Positions 27,532-35,131 of a stretch of DNA of 64,000 nt are shown here, piece after piece. The notes under the pieces were generated by a model. The model saw only the letters and a program-made list of their open reading frames with translations, was not told where the DNA came from and made no database searches. The stretch is from Cellulomonas sp. S1-8 (lineage in GTDB: Bacteria > Actinomycetota > Actinomycetes > Actinomycetales > Cellulomonadaceae), in assembly GCF_026184235.1 (NCBI RefSeq), contig NZ_CP110806.1, positions 3,906,001 through 3,970,000 of the forward strand, given 5' to 3'. Position 1 is the stretch's first letter; each line of letters begins with the position of its first letter. Both the position numbers and the translations under genes were made by a program.

Positions 27532-28581
27532 GTGCGCCTCTTCCGCTGCCCCCGGTGCCGGGCCGTCGCGTTCATCGAGACCGTGGTGTGCGACGCGTGC
27601 GGGCTGCAGATGGGCCTGCACCCGCCGACCCTGTCGATGCGACCCGCGCCCGAGCAGGGTGGCGACGTCGAGGGCACCTGGTGGTTCCCGTGCTCCAACC
27701 GGAGCTGGCGCTGCAACTGGCTCGCGGCGGCCGACTCGGGCTCCGGGCAGTGCGTCTCCTGCCGGCTCACGCGCACCCGGCCCGACAACGCCGACACCCT
27801 CGCACTGGAGAAGCTGGCCACCGCGTCCGCCGACAAGCGCCGCCTGCTCGTCCAGCTCGCCGACCTCGGGCTGCCGCTGACCCCGTGGCACGAGAAGAAG
27901 GGCGGGCTCGGCTTCGACCTGCTCTCGTCGCGGTCCTCGGGGAACCGGGTGGTCATCGGGCACGCGAGCGGCATCGTCACCATCGATCTGGCGGAGTCCC
28001 TCGACGCGCACCGAGAGGCCCTGCGGATCAGCCTGGGCGAGCCGTACCGCACGATGCTGGGCCACTTCCGGCACGAGGTCGGCCACTACTACCAGTGGGT
28101 CCTCGTCGAGCAGACCGACTGGATCGCCGAGTGCCGCACCCTCCTCGGTGACGAGCGCACGTCCTACTCCGACGCCGTCGCGCGGCACTACCGCACGGGG
28201 GCGCCGCGGGACTGGAACGAGGGCTACATCTCGGAGTACGCGACCATGCACCCGTGGGAGGACTTCGCGGAGTGCTTCGCGCACTACCTGCACCTGACGA
28301 GCACGCTGCAGACTGCGGCGAGCGGCTCGCTGACCGTGCGCATCGAGGGCGTCCCGCACCTGCCCGACGGTGACGTGACCCCCCGGTCCAGCTATGCCGA
28401 CGCGACGATGGACGAGATCCTCGCGGACTGGATCCCCCTGGCGACCTTCCTCAACCGGGTCAACCGCGCGATGGGCAAGGGCGACCTGTACCCGTTCGGG
28501 ATCGTCGCGCCGGTGGCCCGCAAGCTCGACTTCGTGCACCGCGTCGTGACGGCGTCGCGCGTCGAGACCCCGTTCGGCTGA
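27532..28581 (+). CDS. Putative zinc-binding metallopeptidase with N-terminal zinc ribbon
   Basis: 349-aa protein. The N-terminal zinc ribbon has CPRC and CDAC pairs (residues ~5-25) with two further Cys pairs in the next 70 residues. The main domain contains HEVGHYY (about residue 182), the HExxH-like zinc motif of the 'putative zinc-binding metallopeptidase' family, followed by a conserved EDFAECFAHYLH helix that would provide the third ligand. GTG 27532 (MRLFRCPRC) is favoured because it places the ribbon at the N-terminus as in homologues. Cytoplasmic; substrate unknown. A flavoprotein gene follows after 4 bases. Confidence 0.85.
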   Translation: MRLFRCPRCRAVAFIETVVCDACGLQMGLHPPTLSMRPAPEQGGDVEGTWWFPCSNRSWRCNWLAAADSGSGQCVSCRLTRTRPDNADTLALEKLATASADKRRLLVQLADLGLPLTPWHEKKGGLGFDLLSSRSSGNRVVIGHASGIVTIDLAESLDAHREALRISLGEPYRTMLGHFRHEVGHYYQWVLVEQTDWIAECRTLLGDERTSYSDAVARHYRTGAPRDWNEGYISEYATMHPWEDFAECFAHYLHLTSTLQTAASGSLTVRIEGVPHLPDGDVTPRSSYADATMDEILADWIPLATFLNRVNRAMGKGDLYPFGIVAPVARKLDFVHRVVTASRVETPFG

Positions 28582-28585
28582 GCGG

Positions 28586-29809
28586 GTGACGACGAGCACG
28601 GCGACCGTCGTCGGCGGAGGGCCGGCGGGACTCATGGCCGCCGAGGTGCTCGCTCGGGCCGGCGTCGCGGTGACGGTCTACGACCGGATGCCGTCGGTGG
28701 CCCGCAAGCTGCTGCTGGCCGGCCACGGCGGGCTGAACCTCACCCACTCCGAGGACCTCGGGCCGTTCCTCGCGCGGTACGGCGGATCGGCCGACCGGAT
28801 CGCGCCCGTGCTCGCGGCGTTCTCGCCGCACGACCTGCGTGACTGGTGCGCGGGGCTGGGCGAGCCCACGTTCGTCGGGTCCAGCGGACGGGTGTTCCCC
28901 CGGGCGTTCCGCGCGACGCACCTGGTGCGAGCCTGGTTGGCGCGCCTCGCCTCGCTCGACGTGGGGATCACGACCCGGCAGCGGTGGACGGGCTGGTCGC
29001 CGGACGGCGCGCTGCGGTTCGTCGCCGGCACCACCGACGAACCGACGGAGAACAGGAGCGACGTCGTCGTCCTCGCGCTCGGAGGAGCGTCCTGGCCCCG
29101 GCTCGGGTCGGACGGCGGGTGGGTCGCACCGCTCGAAGCGAGGGGGGTGGCCGTGGCACCGCTGCGGCCGGCGAACGTCGGGGTGCGCGTCGACTGGAGC
29201 CCGTGGTTCGCGGACCGGTTCGAAGGGACTCCGCTCAAGCACGTCGGGCTGTCGACCGGCGGACGGGCCACCCGCGGTGACGCGATGGTGACCCGCACCG
29301 GCCTCGAGGGCGGACCGGTCTACGCGATCGGCGCGGCGATCCGCGACGCCCTCGACGCCGACGGGCGGTGCGTCGTGGAGGTCGACCTGCGCCCCGGCGT
29401 GCTCGTCGAGCAGCTCGCCGAGCGACTGGACCGCCGTCGGCCCAAGGACTCCGGGTCGACCTGGCTGCGTCGCTGCCTCGGCCTCGACCCGGTGGCGGTC
29501 GCGCTGCTGCGCGAAGCCCCTGACGGCCCGCTGCCGACCGACCCGGCCGACATGGCGGCGCTGGTCAAGTCAGTGCCGGTGGTGGTGACCGGAACCATGC
29601 CGATCGAGCGGGCGATCTCCACCGCGGGCGGTATCGCGTGGTCGGAGGTCGACGAGTCGCTGATGCTGACCGCCCTGCCCGGCACGTTCGTCGCGGGCGA
29701 GATGCTCGACTGGGAGGCGCCGACCGGCGGCTACCTCCTGCAGGCCTCGTTCAGCACAGGGGTGGTGGCGGCGCGGGGCGCGCTGGCGTGGCTGGCAGCG
29801 CGGCCGTAG
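28586..29809 (+). CDS. TIGR03862/HI0933-family flavoprotein (NAD(P)/FAD-dependent oxidoreductase)
   Basis: 407-aa flavoprotein. N-terminal FAD-binding fold VVGGGPAGLMAAEVLARAG with an acidic residue at the end of the second strand, then ARKLLLAGHGGLNLTHSE, the hallmark of the HI0933/BaiN-like family. The C-terminus has AISTAGGIAWSEVDESLM and GEMLDWEAPTGGYLLQ, closing the FAD site. Reaction unknown; relatives reduce steroid or other double bonds. GTG start, four bases after the metallopeptidase stop, so the two are co-transcribed. Confidence 0.9.
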   Translation: MTTSTATVVGGGPAGLMAAEVLARAGVAVTVYDRMPSVARKLLLAGHGGLNLTHSEDLGPFLARYGGSADRIAPVLAAFSPHDLRDWCAGLGEPTFVGSSGRVFPRAFRATHLVRAWLARLASLDVGITTRQRWTGWSPDGALRFVAGTTDEPTENRSDVVVLALGGASWPRLGSDGGWVAPLEARGVAVAPLRPANVGVRVDWSPWFADRFEGTPLKHVGLSTGGRATRGDAMVTRTGLEGGPVYAIGAAIRDALDADGRCVVEVDLRPGVLVEQLAERLDRRRPKDSGSTWLRRCLGLDPVAVALLREAPDGPLPTDPADMAALVKSVPVVVTGTMPIERAISTAGGIAWSEVDESLMLTALPGTFVAGEMLDWEAPTGGYLLQASFSTGVVAARGALAWLAARP

Positions 29810-30328
29810 CCCTCTGCCGCAGTCGGGCACCTCGGACGAGGAGGCACCTGTGTCACGGTGCACGACGGCGGTCGCGACCTTGGGCACCTCATCGCCATGA
29901 TCCTCGTGACCGCTGTGGCACGCGGCGCGTCCGGCCTCGGTCGGTGGGGCGGTGCGCAGCAGGGGCGGGAGATGTCGGCAGCTGCCGTCCGCGTGCGAGC
30001 AGCCGCTGCTGCGGGCACAAGCCACGGCCGTCGGCGGAACCTGTTATGGGACGGTGAGTACGAGTCGGCGGGAGGTGTTCGTCAGGTGGCCGTGCTGCCG
30101 GACGCCGACGCGGCGACGCCGCGGGCGACGAGGTGGCCGCGGCCAGGCAATCGCCCCAACGTGTCCCGGATACGTGGGATGAGAAGTTTCGGAACTGGTC
30201 AGTTCGGGTCACGGGATCCGGGACATGTCTTCACGCGCGGCGTTGCCATGCACGGCACGCCCCCGGCGGTGACCCGTCATCGGTCACTTTCGGAACGGGG
30301 AGAGGTCGCTCGCTGGCAGGATGGCCCC
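29810..30328. other. 519-bp intergenic stretch upstream of the accessory cassette
   Basis: No gene can be supported; frames here are open only through base composition. It becomes AT-richer from about 30150. Two inverted repeats lie near the cassette start: GAACTG-GT-CAGTTC (30192-30205) and GTGACC-7-GGTCAC (30269-30287). TTTCGGAAC occurs twice (near 30188 and 30288). Confidence 0.6.
30269..30287. promoter_or_regulatory. Candidate operator upstream of accessory cassette
   Basis: Inverted repeat GTGACC-CGTCATC-GGTCAC (6-7-6) about 40 bases upstream of the first cassette gene. No regulator gene is adjacent, so the binding protein is unknown. Confidence 0.35.
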
Positions 30329-31243
30329 GTGGCCGATCACACCTTCTACAGCGACCGAGTGAACGGTCCGCAGGCAGCGATCAACGACGCTCTGCCTGCC
30401 GCGACGTTGCGCGGCCTGCTGGGCCTGCTCAACACCAAGATCACCGCGAACTGGTTCGCGCGAGTCTTCCCGGAGCGTTGCCCGGACGGCCAAGGCGTCT
30501 GCGACACGGACCTCGGCGCACTGTCGGCGAACCTGCAGGCGCTCGTGCCGGGCGCGCCCTGGCCACTCCTCCACCCGGATGCCGCCGCGACCGATGAGGT
30601 GGTGTTCGACCTCGTCGAGTACGCCGCTGCTCGGGTCGCAGAACCCGTGGAGCGTCAGTTCCACCCCTACTTCGGGCACTACGAGCTCGGTTTCAAAGAG
30701 GACGCGGGAGCCGAAGCGTTCCGGTCGGAGGTGAATTCCATTCTCCAGCGTGGGCGGACGACATACGAGCTCCGCGACAACGGCGAGATTCATCGGCGCG
30801 GTACGCCCGAGATTCAGACCGTGCTCGCTGGCTTGAACCCCGCGTCCGGTGACGACCGTCTCGACGAGCTCATCGTCGAGGCCCGCTCGCTCTACACGTC
30901 GCATCGCCCAAGTGAGCGTGCCGTCGCGCTAGAACGGCTTTGGGATGCGTTCGAGCGGCTGAAGACGATCGACCTGCCCGGCGGCGACAAGCGGCAGTCC
31001 GTGCAGGCGCTCCTGGGCAATCTCGATGCTGCCTGGCGCGACACCGTCGAAGCGGAGATGAAGTCGCTGACCGACATCGGCAACCAGTACTCGATCCGTC
31101 ACCATGAGACGCGTACAACGCCCGTGCCGGAGGACGGCGCAGCCGACTACCTATTCGCGCGGATGGGGGCGCTCATCACGCTGCTGCTCACAGCGAGCCG
31201 TCGGATCGTCCCCCCTGAGCCGAAGTACCCCTGGGACGAATAG
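30329..31243 (+). CDS. Abortive-infection-like protein with HEPN-like C-terminal domain
   Basis: 304-aa protein. The N-terminal ~90 residues (LRGLLGLLNTKITANWFARVF) are of unknown type. The C-terminal ~130 residues contain RAVALERLWDAFERLKT, a ~40-residue gap, then LTDIGNQYSIRHHE and a final helix ADYLFARMGALITLLL. This pattern recurs in AbiJ-like and STM4504/CBY_0614-type proteins whose C-terminus is HEPN-like (remembered, not searched). Codon use and GC are clearly lower than in flanking genes. GTG 30329 was chosen because the conserved part begins right after it. First gene of a tight three-gene cassette. Confidence 0.7.
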   Translation: MADHTFYSDRVNGPQAAINDALPAATLRGLLGLLNTKITANWFARVFPERCPDGQGVCDTDLGALSANLQALVPGAPWPLLHPDAAATDEVVFDLVEYAAARVAEPVERQFHPYFGHYELGFKEDAGAEAFRSEVNSILQRGRTTYELRDNGEIHRRGTPEIQTVLAGLNPASGDDRLDELIVEARSLYTSHRPSERAVALERLWDAFERLKTIDLPGGDKRQSVQALLGNLDAAWRDTVEAEMKSLTDIGNQYSIRHHETRTTPVPEDGAADYLFARMGALITLLLTASRRIVPPEPKYPWDE

Positions 31244-31249
31244 GGGCGC

Positions 31250-32164
31250 ATGGTGGACGCAACTGCGCTCGAGGACTGGGCGACGAGGTGGCAGAACACG
31301 GCCGTGTTCGTCGAGGCGTCCGCTGCCGTGCTGACCGCTGTCGTGGCGGTGGTCGCTGCTGTTTACGCGTCCCGACAGGTGAGGCTCGCTCGGCTCGACC
31401 GTGACGACCGCAACCGTCCGTTCGTGACCGTGACGCTGCGCCCGAGCCACGGGATCGTGGCGAGCATCGTGATCCGGAACGAGGGCGCAACCATGGCCCG
31501 GAACGTGAAGCTTGCGTTCGACCCGGAGTGGGAGTCGACAAACCCGAAGCGGACCGGGATTCGTGACGCGAAGCTCTGGCGCGAGGGGATGCCGAATCTC
31601 GCTCCGGGCCAGGAGATCGTGATCTTCGCCGACACGTTCCCCGACAGATTCGACTCGGAGCTCCCCCACGCCTACACCGTGACGGTGAGCTGCGACGGTC
31701 GGCAGCGTCGCTTCGGACGCAAGCCCTTCCGTTTGACCGAGCAGTACGTGCTCGACTTCGACATCTTCTACGGCTACTCGACCGCGACCGTCTACGAGAT
31801 CCATGACATCGCCGACGCTCTCCGCGGCATCCGCTCCACGGTCAAGTCCTGGAGCGAGACAGCAGGAGGCCGTCTCAGCGTCGTCGCCCGTGACGGCGAT
31901 GCCCAGGACGCGACCGAACGACAAGCGGACGAAGCCTGGCGCGCGGCTCACCGGGAGCCAACAGTCGAAGCCCCAGCTCCCGAATCGGACACGCTAACCA
32001 CCGCGGACTTGTCGTCGACCGTGAACGCGCAGGCACCGATCAGCCGACCGCGAGCAGTTCGCCGTCCGAAGCGCGCCCCCCGACGAGACGAACCAGACAC
32101 CGCCGCAGAACTCGCAGTCGATCCCGACGTCGGAGACGCAGGCCAGAGTTCGGAGCCCGTGTGA
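31250..32164 (+). CDS. Membrane-anchored hypothetical protein of accessory cassette
   Basis: 304-aa protein with one N-terminal membrane helix (about residues 19-43, VFVEASAAVLTAVVAVVAAVYA). Then comes a ~150-residue beta-rich domain (RPFVTVTLRPSHGIVASIVIRNEGATMARNV...) like the immunoglobulin-like outer parts seen in many unannotated bacterial proteins. The last ~100 residues are disordered, basic and acidic by turns. Starts 6 bases after the first cassette gene and its stop overlaps the third gene (GTGTGA). Function unknown; a membrane sensor or effector is possible. Confidence 0.7.
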   Translation: MVDATALEDWATRWQNTAVFVEASAAVLTAVVAVVAAVYASRQVRLARLDRDDRNRPFVTVTLRPSHGIVASIVIRNEGATMARNVKLAFDPEWESTNPKRTGIRDAKLWREGMPNLAPGQEIVIFADTFPDRFDSELPHAYTVTVSCDGRQRRFGRKPFRLTEQYVLDFDIFYGYSTATVYEIHDIADALRGIRSTVKSWSETAGGRLSVVARDGDAQDATERQADEAWRAAHREPTVEAPAPESDTLTTADLSSTVNAQAPISRPRAVRRPKRAPRRDEPDTAAELAVDPDVGDAGQSSEPV

Positions 32165-32745
32165 CCCACCACCGTGAACAGCGCGACCTGAGCATGGCGG
32201 AACCCGCCGAGGATGAATGGGGCGTTCCGAACCTCATCTTCGGGCTGCACCCGGAAGCCTTCTGGGGTGGGATGGGGCGCGTCGCGTCGCTGTCGGCGCT
32301 ATTCGAGGACCGCCTGCTGGTGCTCCTGACAGCGCTTCGCGGAGAGCCAGCCGACGCGTCGCCGCCTCCAGCGATGGGCACCCTCCTGAAACGGCTTGAG
32401 GACGAGCGTGACGCCCGAGCGGGCATGGCGGGGTGGAGCGACTTCGGCACGTACCTCGCCCGGGCACGACGCTGCGTGACGTACCGGAACGACCTCGTCC
32501 ACAGCGTCTGGCCGGTTCAGCCGGGCGGGCTAGTCCTCTTCGGGCACCGTCTGCGAGCACTTCCTCGTGATCAGCGGACCGAGGATAGTCCGGCCGCAGA
32601 GCGACTGGTCGTCAACACGACGATGGACGAGCTCCGATCCGTGGTCGCCGAACTCGTTGCGCTCACAGACTGCGACTTTCGCCGCTGGTTCTCGCTCGCG
32701 AATACTCCGGTCCCGCCACTAACGGATCGCAACGAGGTCGGCTGA
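32161..32745 (+). CDS. Hypothetical protein with RNxxxH motif (HEPN-like)
   Basis: 194-aa mostly helical protein. A helix with RVASLSALFEDRLLVLLTAL is followed by RCVTYRNDLVHSVWP, which fits the R(N)xxxH pattern of HEPN ribonucleases. The surrounding layout (long helix, loop, RNxLVH helix) is also seen in non-catalytic helical proteins, so RNase activity is only inferred. GTG 32161 overlaps the previous stop by 4 bases, so it is the third member of the cassette. A later ATG (codon 12) is an alternative start. Confidence 0.65.
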   Translation: MTHHREQRDLSMAEPAEDEWGVPNLIFGLHPEAFWGGMGRVASLSALFEDRLLVLLTALRGEPADASPPPAMGTLLKRLEDERDARAGMAGWSDFGTYLARARRCVTYRNDLVHSVWPVQPGGLVLFGHRLRALPRDQRTEDSPAAERLVVNTTMDELRSVVAELVALTDCDFRRWFSLANTPVPPLTDRNEVG

Positions 32746-33010
32746 CCTGGCGCTGGGCCTTCCGGCGGACCAAGACGGTCACGTGGGCGATGATTCGGCC
32801 GAGGCAGGGCGATCCGCTCAGCTCTCCGCTGGTCGCGCACGCCTCACGGCGGCGGACGCCAGCACGGATCGTGGAGTCGCAGCCGAGCCGACGCCGACGT
32901 ACGCAAGAACTGCTACCAAGACTGCTACCGCCACCCCGCCGGCCACCCGCCCCAGCCCACAACGAAGGGCCCGCCACCCACATCGCTGCAGGTCACGGGC
33001 CCTTCGGCTG

Positions 33011-33095
33011 CGGAGGATGGGGGATTCGAACCCCCGAGGGCTTTCACCCAACACGCTTTCCAAGCGTGCGCCATAGGCCACTAGGCGAATCCTCC
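33011..33095 (-). tRNA. tRNA-Ser(GGA)
   Basis: 85-nt cloverleaf with long variable arm on the minus strand. The acceptor GGAGGAT pairs with ATCCTCC (discriminator G), the anticodon loop TTGGAAA sits between CACGC and GCGTG, and the T arm contains GGTTCGAATCC. Anticodon GGA reads UCC/UCU. No CCA is encoded. It flanks the low-GC cassette and is a plausible integration landmark. Confidence 0.97.
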
Positions 33096-33304
33096 TGGTG
33101 CTGCGCGTCCGGGCGAGCGGGCGCACCGCGGGTAGGAGTCTAGCGGAGGAGCGCGCCCGCTCCGCACCGCCGCCCGGTCCGGCCGGACCCGTCGTCCCGG
33201 TCCGCCGTCCTGCCCGCCGCCCGCGCCGTCTGCCCGCCGACTGTTCACCTGCTCGTGGCCGACGTCGCCCGTGGCGCACGCGCGAGCGTGTCACCGTCCT
33301 GCGT

Positions 33305-34408
33305 GTGACCGCCGTCGTGGACCTCGTCGTCGTCGGTGCCGGGATCGTGGGCCTGGCCCACGCCGTGGAGGCGAGCGCCCGCGGAGCGTCCGTGGTGGTC
33401 CTCGACCGCGACGACCGCGCCGTCGGGGCGTCGGTGCGCAACTTCGGTCACGCGTGCATCACCGCGCAGGACGGTGAGGCGCTCGCGTACGCCCGGCGTG
33501 CGCGCGGCACCTGGCTGCAGCTGGGGCGGACCGCCGGCTTCCGGGTCGACGAGTGCGGGACCCTCGTCGTGGCCCGGACCGGCGAGGAGATGGCCGCCCT
33601 CGACCAGCTCGCCGCGGAGCGCGGCCCTGCGGAGGTCGACCTGCTCACCGGTGAGGAGGTCGCCGCCCGGGCGCCGGTGACGGGCGCTCTGGGCGGGGCC
33701 CACCTGCCGGCCGACCTGCGGGTGGACCAGCGCGCCGCGGCCGGACGGATCGCCGCCTGGCTGACGGAGCAACCCGGGGCTGCCGTCCGGTGGTCGACCC
33801 CGGTGCTGGGCGTCGAACCGGGGCTCGTCCGGACCGGGCGGGGTGCGCTGCGCGCGAGCCGCATCGTCGTCTGCGTGGGGCACGACGTCGACCGCCTCCT
33901 GCCCGAGGTCGCCGACCGGGCCGGGCTACGACGCTGCCTGCTCCAGATGCTGCAGCTGCGCCCACCGGCCGGGACCACCATCGCCCCGGCGTTGCTGACC
34001 GGCACCTCGATGCTCCGCTACCCGGCGCTGGCGCGCACCGAGGGCGCTCGGGCCCTGCGGGAGCGCTGGCAGCGCGAACGCCCTGAGCTGCTCGACGCCG
34101 GGATCAACCACATGCTCACCCAGCTCCCGAACGGTGACCTGGTCGTCGGGGACACGCACGCCTACGCCCGCACGCACGACGCCTTCTCAGCCGAGGCTCT
34201 CGACGACCTGCTGCTGGCCGAGACGCGAGCGCTGCTGGACCTGCCCGCGATGCCGGTGGTCCATCGCTGGCAGGGCGTCTACGCGGACGCGCCGGGCGAG
34301 TTCCTGCGCGCCCACGTCGCCGACGGGGTGACCGCCGTGGCCGTCACGTCCGGGATCGGCATGACCACCGCCCTGGGACTGGCCCCCGCCGTCCTCGACT
34401 CGTTCTGA
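33305..34408 (+). CDS. FAD-dependent oxidoreductase of phosphonate clusters (TIGR03364 type)
   Basis: 367-aa DAO-like amine oxidase. FAD-binding VVVGAGIVGLAHAVEASARG at the N-terminus; ASVRNFGHACITAQDGE is characteristic of the TIGR03364 subgroup, which is tied to phosphonate operons; the C-terminal GIGMTTALGLAPAV closes the FAD site. Relatives are thought to oxidise aminoethylphosphonate or its N-alkyl derivatives to phosphonoacetaldehyde. The next gene, a PhnX-like hydrolase 26 bases downstream, would then split that product. GTG 33305 gives family length; GTG 33287 is an alternative. Confidence 0.85.
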   Translation: MTAVVDLVVVGAGIVGLAHAVEASARGASVVVLDRDDRAVGASVRNFGHACITAQDGEALAYARRARGTWLQLGRTAGFRVDECGTLVVARTGEEMAALDQLAAERGPAEVDLLTGEEVAARAPVTGALGGAHLPADLRVDQRAAAGRIAAWLTEQPGAAVRWSTPVLGVEPGLVRTGRGALRASRIVVCVGHDVDRLLPEVADRAGLRRCLLQMLQLRPPAGTTIAPALLTGTSMLRYPALARTEGARALRERWQRERPELLDAGINHMLTQLPNGDLVVGDTHAYARTHDAFSAEALDDLLLAETRALLDLPAMPVVHRWQGVYADAPGEFLRAHVADGVTAVAVTSGIGMTTALGLAPAVLDSF

Positions 34409-34434
34409 CCGCCGCCCTCACCTGGAGCACGCCC

Positions 34435-35088
34435 GTGATCGCACTCGCAGCCCTGGACATCGCCGGCACGACGGTGCAGGAGGGGGGCGCCGTCTACCGG
34501 GTCCTCGCCGACGTCGTGGCCGACCACGGCACCCCCGCCACGGACGCCGACCTGCGCCGGTGGATGGGGGCGGACAAGCGCGAGGCGCTGGCGGCCCTGA
34601 CCGGTGACCCGGCGTCGACCGAGGACCTGCACGACAGGTTCGTGCAGCGCCTGCGGTCCGCCTACCTGCGCACCCCCCCGGTCCCGGTACCGGGTGTGCC
34701 GGAGTGCCTGGCGCGCCTGCGCGCGGCCGGGGTGAAGGTCGCGCTGACCACGGGGTTCGACCGCCAGGTCACCGACCCGCTGCTGGCCGCGCTGGGGTGG
34801 CGCGTCGGGGTCGAGGTCGACGCGGTCGTCTGCGCCTCCGAGGTCGCGGCGGGGCGCCCGGCACCGCACATGATCGCCCGGGCGATGGAGCTGACCGGGG
34901 TGTCCGACGCCCGCCAGGTGCTGGCCGCCGGCGACACCGTGCTGGACGTGCTCGCCGGGCGCGCGGCCGGGGCCGGGTGGGTCGTCGCCGTGCTCTCCGG
35001 CGCGCAGACCCGCGAGGAGCTCGTCATCGAGCACCCGACCCACGTGCTCGACGACGTCACCGGGATCCCGGCCCTGCTGGGTCTGTGA
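34435..35088 (+). CDS. Phosphonatase-like HAD hydrolase (TIGR03351 type)
   Basis: 217-aa HAD hydrolase. Motif 1 is LDIAGTT: nucleophile Asp8 with Ala10 where most HAD phosphatases have a second Asp, exactly as in phosphonoacetaldehyde hydrolase PhnX. MGADK with Lys48 aligns with the PhnX cap Lys that forms the Schiff base with the aldehyde. The rest (TTGFDRQV, GRPAPHMI, AAGDTVLDVLAGRAAG) is standard. These features support true C-P cleavage of phosphonoacetaldehyde to acetaldehyde and phosphate. Co-transcribed with the FAD oxidoreductase; GTG start. Confidence 0.87.
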   Translation: MIALAALDIAGTTVQEGGAVYRVLADVVADHGTPATDADLRRWMGADKREALAALTGDPASTEDLHDRFVQRLRSAYLRTPPVPVPGVPECLARLRAAGVKVALTTGFDRQVTDPLLAALGWRVGVEVDAVVCASEVAAGRPAPHMIARAMELTGVSDARQVLAAGDTVLDVLAGRAAGAGWVVAVLSGAQTREELVIEHPTHVLDDVTGIPALLGL

Positions 35089-35131
35089 GCACTCCCCCGG
35101 GTCCGCAGGGCGGGAGGGCCGGAGGGAGGGC

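Noticed and set aside
32895..33095. Phage-type attachment site at the tRNA-Ser 3' end
   Set aside because: The low-GC cassette abuts the tRNA and a short ACTGCTACC direct repeat (near 32909 and 32920) is present, but no integrase gene and no second copy of the tRNA 3' end were found near 29.8-30.3 kb.
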